DNA of 64,000 bases from Symbiodinium natans (taxonomy: Eukaryota > Sar > Dinophyceae > Suessiales > Symbiodiniaceae): NCBI GenBank assembly GCA_905221605.1, contig CAJNDS010002424.1, positions 831,709 to 895,708 of the forward strand. Reading direction: 5' to 3'. Each line of letters begins with the position of its first letter. Position 1 is the stretch's first letter. The position numbers and the translations under genes were made by a program. The notes below the pieces were generated by a model, which saw only the letters and a program-made list of their open reading frames with translations, was not told where the DNA came from and ran no database searches. This document shows, piece after piece, positions 12,357-23,722 of the stretch.

Positions 12357-14870
12357 ATGTCGCTGTTCAACGCCTGGGGCTCACGTACGTGCCTCCAGAA
12401 AACTTCCCTCGGCCACTGCTCGGTGTCAGTGTCGCAGCCGGTCGAGTCATGTCGAGTCCCCCCACCCCCCCCCCCCCCACTTTCAGAGAACTCAGGTCTT
12501 GTGCCTCGGGCTGGTGGCCCGCGCTTCCGCCTGGGCCCGCGCCTCCGTGACGGTGACTGGAGAGGCTCCTTCGCGGGCAGGTGGCAGGGCAGGTGGCAGG
12601 GCAGGTGGCAGGGCAGGTGGCAGGGCAGGTGGCAGGGCAGGTGGCAGGGCAGGTGGCAGGGCAGGTGGCAGGGCAGGTGCGAAAATTGATGCTGAAACCT
12701 GCTGGAACAGCGTTTGATTCAGGCGCTCGCGGACAAGACCATCAAGGCCTGGCACTCTTTGCGGAAGCCCATATAGAGTCTCATATGCATGTTAGAGTTG
12801 CATCGCGTTGCGTGGCCTTGCGCCGTGGCAGGACTACGTTGAGGAGGTCAAAACCATGAGCCCAACTCTGGGTTCGCTCCAGCAGCTGCGTTTTGCATGG
12901 AAGCGCGTTTCGCTTGGGTTTTAGGTGTTCTTTTTTTGGCCCCTGGGCTGTGGGTCTGGCAGCCGCAACAGACTGGAAGCAGACAGTAGATGGCAGATCG
13001 TATATAGATTGATCAGAACTGAAGGATGATGGGCAGCTGTTGTGACGAGAACCAAGGCAGGGAAACGCCGGGACTGCTTTCCTTGTTGCTGGAACATGTG
13101 GAACATGCGCTGGTCGAGGGGTTTTGGAAAGTTTTTGGGTTTGGGGTTTCGAGGTCGCGCTTGCGTGAACTGAGCTCCCGCATCCGGGCAGGCGCTGCCA
13201 TGGAGGTTCAGAACGGCATCAACACGAACACCCTCTACGGTCCTACTGATGAGCTTGCCAAGACGATCTTCAAGGACACTGGTTGCAGTCCGGTGGCAGA
13301 GAAGAATATGAACAAGATGGGCACGGCAGGCTGCACCTACTTCAGCATCTTCCAGAACACCGCCCATGCCGACCACGAGTTCGCCGCCAACTGCGTTCCA
13401 GGTGTGGTCTGCAGTGCGGACGTTGTGGGCATGACCAAGGGACTGATTGCCACCTACGGCGTGGTCATGCAGATCTTGCAGCCCAACCTTGGGTCGCTGG
13501 CAAACATCTATTCGGGACCCATTGACAAGTGTTTTGCGGGAATGAACAAGCTCAACGAGGGCAATCTGAAGGATTCCCTCGTCACCACACCCATTATGGG
13601 CCCGTTTAACCTGAAGCTCGGCGAGACTACGAAGCTGGTGGTCGAGGGCATGGGCCATGTCGGTGCTCTCGATTCCCTTAAGACCTGCCAGGACGGGCGG
13701 CATGGAGGGACACGCGAGCAGACGCGAGTCGATAAGTGGAGTAATGTGGAGTAAGCCCTTCCCCGAGCCCCGCCAGCACGAACCCCACACTTTCCCCAGC
13801 ATCGAAACCTGTCGTCTCTGCTAGAACACGTCGGACGTTGGCTACCTCTTTGTCCACAAGAACTTGTACTGGAGCCAGACGGAAGATGCCGTCGACCTCG
13901 AGGTGGCGGTTGGCTTGGCTTTGACTTGACAAGCTACAAGTAACCGGAGTTTCAGCAAGATCGAACTCGTGCTAGCTTCTGAGCAGGCCTTCTCGGAGTA
14001 CAAGACGTCGAAGGCAGCGGAGGCGGAGGAGAAGGCGAGGCAGAAGCAAATGAGCCTCGGATGTGCACCTTGAGATCAGGACACAACACGGTCCCACGGT
14101 CCATGAGCAGAACCGGCAGACCCTTTTTGAACCAAGGCAAGCAATTGCCAAGTCCACTGGCAAGGGGGACACGAAGACGGCGGAGGCGACGCTGGAGAAG
14201 GCTGGCCGCGCACCGTCACAGGATCGTCACAGGGGGCGTCACAGGGTGCGTCACGCCAGGCCGGTGCCGAGGTCCCCCCTCCTAAGGCGGAGGTGGACAA
14301 GGGTGCCCCATCCTCAGTGCATCGGTCAGTGTTGAATGTCTTGGTGCGCATCACGTCAGCCTTAATCTCGCGGTGATTGAGAGATCCGGCGGCCAGGCCG
14401 TCACTTCCGCCAAGAACGCCGGGAAGCTCTCGGTGCCCGTGGGCGCCCGGTGCTCAGCAGATATCAGCCGATGTTCGATGCAGACCGGTCGCCAGACAAA
14501 CCCAGCGGGTCTTGCTTCATTATTCGTGCCTGCGCCAGGGCAAGATTGACATCAAGGGCGTGCCCCAAGAGGACGTGGGTGCCTCAGAGTCATGAAGGAT
14601 CAGAAGCCATGATAGTCGGCGACCCTGTCCTCGCTGCAGTCCGCCGCCGTGGTGAAAGCGCTCGGGCTCGGCGACAAGGTCAACATTGCCGATGCCCGGC
14701 CTGTGAAAGCTAGGGCGGGTACGGGCGAAGGGCGGCTGCGGGCGAATCTAGAGGCGACGACGTTTCAGCCTGCAGTCGGCGTATGTGCTGCACATGTCAG
14801 CGCTCTAAATCACTGGCAGCATTGCAGTTGCCGCAGTTCTTGTATGTTCTACCGACTTGACATGCCATAG
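12357..14870 (+). CDS. Tandem gene copy 5, unknown protein with signal peptide
   Basis: Exons by comparison: 12357-12371 (MSLFN), 12496-12576, from 12723, 12832-12917, 13175-13691 (517 nt), from 13825, from about 13987, from about 14137, about 14377-14455, about 14536-14595 and a last segment from about 14640. The last reading frame stays open to a TAG near 14870, longer than in copies 2 and 4, because the sequence after ADARPVKA diverges. Intron 1 is 124 bp with GC-AG ends as in copy 2. The donor side of intron 2 carries the longest expansion of the 12-bp minisatellite in the array (12577-12680). Protein function is not recognised. Confidence 0.65.
12577..12680 (+). repeat. 12-bp minisatellite at intron-2 donor, copy 5
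   Basis: Longest expansion of the same 12-bp unit (eight to nine units), in the same position immediately after the 81-nt exon 2. The variation in copy number between otherwise near-identical genes points to slippage. Confidence 0.88.
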
Positions 14871-15758
14871 AGGATCGCCGCCTGTCCGAAATGCTCATCT
14901 GAAGCGGAGGTGAAGTGCACGTTTCACACTGAGCGAAGCCTCATAGAAACCCTCAAAATTAGTGGCGACTAGGGCCTCTGGGAACGACCTTTCCGGAAGC
15001 TACGTCGCAGATTCGTTTGCTTCCTTGCCTCAACCCTTGCCCGGCCACTCCGGCTTAATTTTATTCATTGGCACAGTGTCCAGATGCAAGTCGCAAGCTC
15101 CCTGTGGAGGGAGCTGGAGTGACAGGGTCATGTAAGAGTTCTCCGACTCTGAAAGATCGGATCTGCGTGTCGTGGGGCCATAGGGTCCCCCTGACCGGGG
15201 AACATTTCCAGAGAACATCCGCTCTGTGATCTGATGTTGCCACGAAATCAATGATGGCTCCGGGCGGCACCCGCACGTGATGAGTGACCCGCCTGCGTGA
15301 GATTCAGGTTCCCAATCTGCAGTAGGTCCGAGTGCTAAGCAAAGACTCAAAGCAGGAAAGCACTGCATCCACAACACAGCCAAAGCCCGGCAGGCAGCCG
15401 CAAAGACAGTGCCGGGATGCTTCGGATACCTCCAAGCCTGCCTTGTCAGACCCTGCCGAAGTTTATGTAGCCTCGTAGTCCCCATGGCCTGTGCCATGTG
15501 CAAGGGCACATGGCCCTGTCTTACGCCCCACCTCGGTTCCAGCCGGGCCTGCACGCACCTCACCTCTGCGGCCCATACCGGCCCGTGGATGTGCCAAAAA
15601 CCAAGACCCAGGAGGACCGCGGATGTCAAGGGCGGGTTAGCACCAGACCCTAAACCCTCAAAATCCCTCAAGCCCCTGAACCCTTGGAGTGTGTTTTCCT
15701 TGCAGAACCCGACATAACCCCGACACGGTCCGACGCTGCTCTTCTGTGAGTCTGTGAG

Positions 15759-17604
15759 GCTCCGCACTTGCAAGTGTACTGCGACCTGGATGGCGTGCTG
15801 GCAGACTTCAACAAGGGTTGCCTTGCCCTCTTCCCCGAGGGTGGGCCAATTGCCGACAAAATTCCGACCCACACCGTCACGAAGCTCACTTGGGAGGAGG
15901 ATGTATGATGCATGTAGTCTGCATGTCTTACATTTTTATACTTTCGATCCGCTGTGCAGGCCACCATGTTGGTGTTAAGGAGCAGGTTCTTCGAGAGTCA
16001 TGCTAAATTATGTGCGCAGCTGGATACGCCATAGTACACCTGGAGAAGCAGCTCCAATCTCCAGCAGTCTCGTGCATCATGTTGTGACGTGGGTCAAGAT
16101 GCGACAGCAGACTTGCTTGCATGTGGTTTGGAGGAGAGTGAGATGTGGCGGCGCATTGAGGGAAAGACGGACTTCTTCCTCTCGCTTGACTGGACCTCTG
16201 ATGGAGAGGAGCTTTGGAGGTGGATCGACTGGAACATCGTCCCCACGCCCGCAGTTCTCACAGGCCTCCCTATGGGCCGAGCCGGGCAGATGGCGGCGAA
16301 GCAGAAGGAGCTGTGGTGCCAGGAGAAGCTGGGGTCTGAGGTGCCGGTCTACTGCTGTGGCACTCGGAACAAGCAGAAGTTCAGTGGCCAGGGCTGCGTG
16401 CTGATCGACGACCGCGGGGACCTGCGGGAGGCCTGGGAGGCCCGTGGTGGCATCTTCGTCCACCACACCTCGGCTGCAGAGAGCATCCGGCAGCTCAGGG
16501 AGATTCTGAAGTCTTCGCACCTCCAAGGACTCCAAGGACTCCAAGGACTCCAAGGACTCCAAGGACTCCAGGGGGGCCGCAAGGAGGGCGGTCAGGTTCA
16601 GCAGTCCGTCCCCCTGCAGATGACCAGCGTTTGCTGGGCAGCGCAGACACCGGCAGGCTGTTTCAAGCCCAAGTGCCGCTACCTGCATGTGCCCATCTCG
16701 CGTCGACACCGCTCCTGGATTCAACTCTGGGGGTTTGTGTGGTGGCATCAGAGGATGTTTGACGACCTTCTTAGCTTTGTGGACTGCGTTCGCTCCGTCT
16801 ACTCTCCAAAGCACCAGGCAGCTTTCCAGGCAGACAGGGACATGGACGAACAGTCCCAGGGTGCCTTCCGGTCAATGCTGGAGACCCTGCGCGAGAGCTG
16901 CGAGCTGGGGCTTCCTCTTGATTTCCTGCGCCGCCTGCTTGCAAGATTTTTTCCAGCGAGCGCCTGGTTTGGGGAGGACTTGGGCAGTCGCAATGTTCGT
17001 AAAATGTTCTACCTTCCTTACTTCTGCCGAAACGTCCTGGAGCATGTCACAGGGTGGAAAAGCATAAAACGTCGAGAGGGCGGAAGGTGGGGAGTTCAGG
17101 CGGGGCGGGGGGGCTCATGTCTGTGGCTTCCGTGAGGGGTGAAGATGTTCTGGGAATGTGAAGCTTCGCTCGAAACTTCGGGATGAGGAGACTGGTGGTG
17201 TGAGGCGGCAGAGTTGGGCTCCTTAATTCCATGCCCTAATCCCCCCCCCGCCCCCCTTTACCCCCCCCCTCCCTAAACCTCCCCCCGACACGTCAAGGCA
17301 CGACGGACGAGCCGCCGCCTCCCTCGCCGCTTCCCCCATTGCCGCGCCAAGTGCGTGACGTGCTGGCGCAGGTGGCGGCATGGGAGCACTGTGAGAAGCT
17401 GTGGGGCAAGAGTAGGGTGATCCCCAACTGATCTGAGGCCTTATGCAAGCTTTCCCTGTCTGGAAACCCTAAAAGCCTCCAAAACCCTGTCCCAAATCAA
17501 CCAAGACTCGACATTTAACCCTTTAAATGCCCCCCAAGCAGGTCACAACCCTGGCCAGCAGCTTACGGCTTCAGGATGCTCACGGGATTCGCCTTGGATA
17601 CGGG
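15759..17604 (+). CDS. HAD-family nucleotidase-like protein fused to a CCCH zinc finger (5' end not found)
   Basis: The first recognisable exon (15759-15902) carries HAD motif I in the nucleotidase form, CDLDGVLADFNKG. A GT-AG intron leads to 16134, where a long exon runs to about 17079. It contains LTGLPMG (motif II position), a KQKELWCQEKLG segment and the acidic motif VLIDDRGDLREAW followed by GGIFVHH, as in 5'(3')-deoxyribonucleotidase-like proteins. The same frame then passes through an LQG repeat (five 9-bp units near 16520-16570) and a C-x8-C-x4-C-x3-H finger (CWAAQTPAGCFKPKCRYLH) into a helical region. Likely further exons are 17298-17411 (proline-rich, then VRDVLAQVAAWEHCEKLW) and 17559-17604. 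The nucleotidase call rests on motifs; substrate unknown. Upstream exons and the true start were not found. Confidence 0.6.
16519..16572 (+). repeat. 9-bp coding repeat (CTCCAAGGA)n
   Basis: Five to six in-frame copies encode a Leu-Gln-Gly linker between the HAD part and the CCCH finger. Confidence 0.9.
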
Positions 17605-18160
17605 GTTCAGCGTCTGTGGTTTAGGTTTTGGGGTTATGAGCTGGGGCCTTTGCCGCTGTTGTTGGTGAGTTTGTTTTATACGAAATTGTGAGTTTATATA
17701 TATATATATATATATATATTTATGGGCAGGATATCTGGTCACGCGCTGCCCCCCCCCCCCCCCCCTTGTCGGGCTTGGCTTTTTTGGGCTCGGGTTTTAG
17801 GGTTTAGGTGCGAGGGATGATCCAAGTACCAGCCCCTCCCCCCCACTGATCGTGGCTGTGGCGCGGTTTGGGGCTCACAGGTATGAAGGAGGTTTGGTAT
17901 GCTTTAGGGTTTGGGCTTAGGGCTTGAGGGCTTTGGGGCCCAAACCCTAAACCCAGATCGGGGTGGGGGGAACCATCCAAGTTAAACCTAACTCACCCTG
18001 AGCCCGCCATGAAAATACACCGCCACCAACCACGGGGGGGGAAGAGGGAAGAGGGAAACTGCAAACCTTCATCTCTAGCCTAAACCCAAGCTGTAAATCC
18101 ACCATGAACCACAGGGTTGGGGATAGTGCGCGCCACTGCGGCCTGCGGGAACATAAGCCA
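17080..18160. other. Low-complexity intron/intergenic stretch
   Basis: Apart from the two short exon candidates at 17298-17411 and 17559-17604, this contains C- and G-runs, a (TA)n tract at 17697-17720 and degenerate TTTAGGG-like words. No other gene seen. Confidence 0.5.
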
Positions 18161-18161
18161 G

Positions 18162-18195
<34 letters not shown>

Positions 18196-18717
18196 TCTTG
18201 TTCAATGGCCCCCCCCCCCCCTTGTTCAAGGGGGGGGGGGCCCCCCCTGGTCAATAACAGTGTTCTTAATAGGGTTTCACTTGATTTTAATTAACGTTTT
18301 AATAGGACTTCTTTTGATTCTAATCGGGTTTTTGTTACTTTTGAAAGATTTCTAATAATATGAATGAGATTTTTATCCCTTCTAATAAGATTTGTATTCG
18401 GTTTAACGGGATTCGTATTGAAATAATAGAAATCCTTGTCGAATTAAGTTCAACTCCTATTACAATTGATTGAACTGCTATTAAAATTAGTAGAAGTCCG
18501 ATTAGAAATGCTACGAAAAAAGAAGGCAAATAGAAATCTTGTTACATTAATAGAAATCCTCTTGAAATTAGAAGGATTCCGAATAAAAAGCAATAGGAAT
18601 CCTACCAAACATGGCAGAGGAAATGTGGAATTGAGCATGGGGGGGGGGGGGCCCCCCCCCCCCCTTTCTTGGGGGGGGGGGGGGGGGGGGGGGAGGGGGA
18701 GGGGGTTTGTTGGGGAA

Positions 18718-18760
<43 letters not shown>

Positions 18761-18780
18761 GGGGGGGGGGGGGGCGGTTA
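18160..18780. repeat. AT-rich island bracketed by long G/C homopolymers
   Basis: A run of about 30 C at 18163-18193 and mixed C/G runs to 18250 are followed by about 380 bp of AT-rich DNA (18258-18635) with related words repeated in both orientations (for example TCTAATCGG and CCGATTAGA). It closes with G/C runs to about 18775. The long homopolymers could also be assembly-sensitive. Confidence 0.7.
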
Positions 18781-18989
18781 CCTTGAATATCCGCAGGCCT
18801 CTTTTTTACGCACTCTCGGGTTGGGGGGGGGGGGGGTGAAAACTCGAGATCCTAAACCCTCAAGCCCGCCCGAAGTTCTAACATGTTCGAACACGCCATG
18901 AACCACAGAAGGGGGGGGGGTTCGACAAATGCCGGTGTGGATATAACATACACACGTTGCATGCATGTGTGTGCATATGAAAACATGTA

Positions 18990-19070
18990 CGTGGTGCATG
19001 TGCTTATGTATGTATGTATGTATGTATTTATGTATGTATGTATGTATGTATGTATGTATGCATGCCCTAA
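18990..19070 (+). repeat. (TGTA)n microsatellite
   Basis: Tandem TATG/TGTA units around 19006-19062, preceded by alternating TGCATG words. Confidence 0.85.
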
Positions 19071-19679
19071 GTCCTAAACCTTGGGGCCACGAGGTTCAGA
19101 CCCTGGCAGTACTCGGCCCTGACCCGAGGGTGGTGGTGGCCGGTAGCATGGGCCATGCGCCCGGATGTCGATGTTTTTGGGTTCGTTGGGATAACCTTAA
19201 CCTATCGAGGTAGAGAGATAGCTTGGAGGAGTTTCCTAGTGCATCTTCAAAGGACAGCTAAAGAGAGATAATGAGCAGACATCGTTGCAGCATCGTTCGC
19301 CATGGTCAAATACAAACAGAAGCAGTTCGAATTTTAAGTGGAAGGTTCTTGGACTCTGAGGTAATGCCATGTGTATTGCAATTCAACATGTCAGGGCTTC
19401 TGGAAGGCGTCTGCGCAGGGGATTCGGTGGACGTTCATATGGGAGTTGTTCAACATGATCTCGAAACTCCTAGACTTCGACCCAAAGCCCTAGTCCTCTT
19501 TTTTGTGGGCCTGGGGCACTCCTGTTTAGTTTCTAAGGAGTCCCAGAAAAATCCTGAATTACAAGATGCCCAGTAGGAGACCCTAGTTCAGGAAGAGCCC
19601 CCCCTGAAGCCTTAAGCCTCTCCAGGTACTGAACCCTAAATATTCCAAAAAAGGAAAAAGATGTACATCAGCATATACT

Positions 19680-19721
19680 GAATATGTATATATATATACA
19701 CATAAACAAATATAAATATAA

Positions 19722-19756
<35 letters not shown>

Positions 19757-19760
19757 ATGC
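19680..19760. repeat. (TA)n-rich microsatellite
   Basis: Alternating TA and ATAA units. A second similar tract lies at 20162-20250. Confidence 0.85.
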
Positions 19761-19916
19761 AATATATCGAAGTCTAGTTTCCCGCCTAAATGAGTGTCTT
19801 CAGGCCTGGGTGCGGACGTCGGAGGGCCGGGAGCTTGAGGCTTCCAGACTGTGGCGGGGTGAGGGTTCAGGGAGCAAGCACGGTTACGGCCAAGCTGATG
19901 AGCATCTTAGGACCCG

Positions 19917-19980
19917 AAACCCCAAACCCTAAACCCTCAACCCTGGACCCTAGACCCTAAACCCTAAACCCTAAACCCTC
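19917..19980 (+). repeat. Telomere-like (CCCTAAA)n array
   Basis: Several CCCTAAA units with variants, about 30 bp upstream of the exon-like island at 20011. Confidence 0.9.
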
Positions 19981-20393
19981 AACTCTATGCCGCCTGCCTC
20001 TGCCAACTAAGGTCCGACCTGGATTTGGTGCTCTGCTGCGACGTGGAGGTTGGCGTGGCCCTGACAACGCTGGCTAGAGCCGTCGCAGGAATCGTCGTGA
20101 CTACTGGCTGGTTCTTAGTAGGGAATGAGGGAATGAGGTGCCCTATAGAATCCCTTAAAGGGTATATATATATATATATATAAATGTATATATATATATA
20201 TATGTGTATATATACATATATATGTATGTACATACATATATATACAGGGCCCTAATTACTTCCCTCAGTCCCTGCTAGGAACCAGGGGGACCATGCGACT
20301 AGGGCCTTCTGGGGACTCGCAGGTGAATCCCAAAACGGCTCTGGCTGCCGTTACGGAAGCCTTGGTCAAGGCGAATCTCTGCAGAGGGCGTTT

Positions 20394-20455
20394 AGGGTTT
20401 AGGGTTTGGGGTTTAGGGTTTAGGGTTTAGGGTTTACTGTTTAGGGTTTAGGGAT
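20394..20455 (+). repeat. Telomere-like (TTTAGGG)n array
   Basis: Starts immediately after the exon-like island ending near 20392. Confidence 0.9.
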
Positions 20456-21084
20456 CTGTGAGCACCCTGTATCAAAGAAGTGCCTGGAGAAGATGGTAAG
20501 AAAAAAACACATGTATGCGCCAGTGCGTGACTTCCATCTGACAAATTCCCCAAATTACCAAGAGCAGGCCGATAAGGCCGTCGACGTGCTCTTGCTGGAG
20601 CAGGCCTTCCCTGATCTTTCCAGTACCCTTGAAAAAGGAAACGAGGGGCGGAGTGGGTGGTCCCAGGTGTTTCATTCTTAGATTCTTTGCCTGTCGCCCA
20701 AGAAGCGCCAGTGTTCCATTACGTTCATGGCAATAGGGTCCCTGAATCGCGGCCGTGTGAAGCCTTGTGCCACTTCCACTTCACTTCGCACCGGGTGTAT
20801 CCGGGTGTCCCTGGTCACCCTACATAGCCCTCAGCCGCATGAAAACCACAACCTGTGTATGCAACAGGTAGCTGTTCCGCTGCTCTCCTTTCGACTGGCA
20901 GGTGACGGGGGGAGTATGGGGGAGTTGATCCGTTGTGCCTTGCCGTCACTCACACTCAGACGCCCCCGATGGCAAAAGCCCTTCCGGGCTTCATACCGCT
21001 CTCAGACCTGGGCCCCGAAGTTTAACCCCAAACATCCCGAAAGCCCCAAACCCAGTTGTGGCCCAGTTGTGGGAGCGCGCCTCA

Positions 21085-21150
21085 CCCTAAAACCTAAACC
21101 CTAAACCCTAAACTCTAAACCCTAAACCCTAAACCCTAAACCCTAAACCA
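21085..21150 (+). repeat. Telomere-like (CCCTAAA)n array
   Basis: About eight units ending ~20 bp upstream of the island at 21169. Confidence 0.92.
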
Positions 21151-21253
21151 CGACACCCTGCTCCGTACAGGCCTCTCCGTCGACTTGACGCTGCCTTGGT
21201 CTCAGCGATGGCACAGTGTGCAGCAAGAGACATGTTTGTCGACAAGACTCAGA

Positions 21254-21330
21254 TTAGGGTTTAGGGTTTAGGGTTTAGGATTTAGGGTTTAGGGTTCAGG
21301 GGTTACGGGCTAGAGTTTAGGGTTTAGGGG
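21254..21330 (+). repeat. Telomere-like (TTTAGGG)n array
   Basis: Begins ~15 bp downstream of the island ending near 21239. Confidence 0.92.
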
Positions 21331-21641
21331 TTCTTGCAGATCGGTCAGGTTTGTCTGTGGTGTCACATTGTTGCGAAAATCGGCATGTGGAGCTCAGGAA
21401 TCAGATGTCCTCCGTCCGCGACATACTACTGTTTCGCTACGCTCTGTTGGGGAGCTCAGCTCCAGATGCTGGATGCTTTGGAGGTTCAACAAAGGTGAGT
21501 AGGCGGTGGCCTGGGAGTGGTGATACGTAGTGCAATGCGAAGGCAAGGTGTTTAGCAGATTCGTGCAGTGTATGGATGTGCCGTTGAATCCAGGCATGCG
21601 CATCCCGTGCCCATGTTCAACTCCCAGATACGTACGAAAAT

Positions 21642-21642
<1 letters not shown>

Positions 21643-21732
<90 letters not shown>
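21643..21732 (+). repeat. (CAG)30 trinucleotide repeat, possibly coding for polyglutamine
   Basis: Thirty perfect CAG units. In one frame they give a 30-residue Gln tract followed by EAPADLQ and then CAG|GTAGGT, a good donor site near 21752. The Ser and Ala frames are also open, so coding use is not proven. Confidence 0.85.
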
Positions 21733-21735
<3 letters not shown>

Positions 21736-21837
21736 GCACCTGCAGATTTGCAGGTAGGTGCATGCACGCAACATGCGCAACCCTATCTTTCCAGTTTGCA
21801 TGGTTGCCTAAACCCTAAACCCCTAACCAAACCCCAA

Positions 21838-21892
21838 ACCCTAAACCCTAAACCCTAAACCCTAAACCCTAAACCCTAAACCTTATAAACCC
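21838..21892 (+). repeat. Telomere-like (CCCTAAA)n array
   Basis: Seven or more units immediately upstream of the island at 21915; degenerate units begin near 21808. Confidence 0.92.
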
Positions 21893-21979
21893 TAACTTCG
21901 AACCCCGAGCCCAGGCGAACTGCTGGGCCTGAACTCTCCGCCATGCTTCGCCTTGTCAAGCGGAGGCCTCAGGCCCGAT

Positions 21980-22228
21980 GTAGGGTTTAGGGTTTAGGGT
22001 TTAGGGTTTAGAGTTTAGGGCTACTTGGAGGTTCATGGTGCTTGCTAACCAATGATAACTGTACCTACAACCCACTTGTCAGCCCCTTAAGTGCCCCAAG
22101 ATGGTCATAAGTACAGATGTAGTTGGTTAAGAAGTACCATGAACCTCCAAGTAGCCCTAAACCCTAAACCCTAAACCCTAAACCCTAAACCCTAAACCCT
22201 AAACCCTAAACCCTAAACCCTAAACCCC
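21980..22228. repeat. Foldback element with telomere-repeat arms
   Basis: TTTAGGG units (21980-22020) run into a unique arm at 22021-22052 (CTACTTGGAGGTTCATGG...). After a ~70-bp spacer the arm recurs in inverted orientation at 22124-22155 (CCATGAACCTCCAAGTAG) and continues into about eleven CCCTAAA units (to ~22228). The unique arms match over about 30 bp with few mismatches, and pairing weakly extends inwards. The whole element fills the gap between the exon-like islands at 21915-21975 and 22258. Confidence 0.9.
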
Positions 22229-23596
22229 ACACCCCGAACGCGGTTCTGTTTGCTGAGGATGTGGCTGAAGGCTCGGCACATCCCAGGCACGAAGCAGGGT
22301 GCGGGCCTCACCAAGGCGCTTTTGCCCAGGATCCTGGGGGGGGTTGGGGGGGGGGCAACCCTAAATTCAACCCGAAACCCGAAACCCTAAACCCTAGCAC
22401 CCTAAACCCTGAACCCTAGACATTAATATTTAACCTTTAGGATTTTGATTCTCAGGGTTTGAGGGGTTTAGCGGCTTTCGGGCCCTCTAGGTGTGAGATT
22501 GGGCGGGGGGGAGGGGTCTTCTTGCACCCCATCTCTGCAAGGTGGGTTTCCCACCGTTGTGTGGCTACGGATGGCCATCCGCTTCTACCAGGATTCTTGT
22601 GTTCGGCGGACGTTCCCCAAATTCTCGCAGCACCAGCTAAGAAAGCAGCAGTTGACTCGCAGCCTCAACTAAACACAAACCCACAACCCCAGTAAACCCA
22701 AAACCAAAACGCCCTAAAACCTGTCGTTTTCCTGAGCACAGGAGTCAAAAGGCAGCTCTAGGGCACGGCGAGTGGCCCGAGATTGGCTCCGGCGCTTCAT
22801 GGCTCCTTCCCTGAGAGTTTTAGGTTCACAGGGCTTCCAGGGTTGATAGTTTACGGGGTTCATGGGGTTCACGGGCTTTATAGACTTTGAAGGGTGCATA
22901 AGGTTTTGGGGTTTTATGGGGTTTTGTCGGGGCCTATGGTATGGTTTGACAGGGTCTTCTCGGCTTTTGCAAATTTGTCTGGGCTTGCATCGGCTTTTGT
23001 TGGGTTCATAGGCTTCAGAGGGCTTATGTGGTTGGGTCAAGGGATGAAGGCTCAGGGTTGAGGGTTTAGAGCTGCAGCTTATTGATTGGGGATTGTTGGT
23101 CATAGGGTGCTAGGGGTGTGCAATAGAGTTTGGGGTTGACAGGGACCAGAATAGGGCTTGGGGTTGATAGGGATCAGGGCAAAGGGCCGTGATATGGTGT
23201 ATAGGGCTTACTGTACAGGTTTCATATCAACCTCGAAGTTTCCCTTCTCCAACAGATTCTTGTCGCCTTCAGAGGTGTCTTTGAAAGGGGGTCTCAAGTA
23301 TAGATCGCAATGTCATAGTATTTATCAGCTGGTCCCGAGCACCCCTGCATCAAATCAACGGGTTTAGGGTGCAGGGTTTAGACTTCTGTTTCCCGAAAAA
23401 CTAACAGTCCTTGATAGGCATTACAATAGGGGGGGGGGGGGGGGGGGGCGTGCTACAATCCCTCTTAAGCACTGTTCCCAAGTAAAGGGTCTTAGAGACC
23501 CCAATGAACGTAACGACTCAAAGCTTGCGCTGGCCGAGGTCTGGGCCTGGCAGGGGCTGCCGACTGGGGGATCGCTGGGAGCCTGGTGGGGAAGGG

Positions 23597-23722
23597 GGTT
23601 TAGGGTTTAGGGGTTCGTCAGGGTTAAGGGTTAAGGGTTAAAGGTTAAGGGTTAAGGGTTAAGGGTTTAGGGGTTTAGGGTTTAGGGTTTCGGGTTTAGG
23701 GTTTAGGGTTTAGGGTTTAGGC
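23597..23722 (+). repeat. Telomere-like array with TTAAGGG variants
   Basis: TTTAGGG units enclosing a block of GGGTTAA-type units, directly downstream of the exon-like island ending near 23592. Confidence 0.9.

Larger units (their letters stand above)
1..15245 (+). repeat. Tandem gene array, period about 3.0-3.1 kb, five copies (first partial)
   Basis: Five head-to-tail copies of one multi-exon gene plus its spacer fill the first 15 kb. The first two copies are offset by exactly 3104 bp over most of their length and differ by scattered substitutions, so they are a recent duplication. The third and fourth are offset by 2988 bp through their central part. The fifth is displaced by an extra ~1.25 kb that includes unrelated DNA at 10558-11240. 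Copies 1-2 share one set of variants in the large exon (residues YDGMNKLNGGD), copies 3-5 another (FAGMNKLNEGN). Unidirectional tandem arrays are a known feature of dinoflagellate genomes. Homology ends near 15245. There are no telomere-like arrays inside this region, unlike the rest of the window. Confidence 0.93.

Noticed and set aside
5623-13802. Long minus-strand ORFs (240-316 codons) opposite the large exon of each tandem copy
   Set aside because: They mirror the conserved plus-strand exon in every copy; the plus strand has the signal peptide, exon structure and better-conserved protein.
15030-15872. 280-codon minus-strand ORF
   Set aside because: It overlaps the HAD motif I exon on the other strand and spacer homologous to the array, with no family motif.
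16349-16582. Minus-strand ORF reading (SPW)n
   Set aside because: Antisense of the LQG coding repeat in the HAD/CCCH gene.
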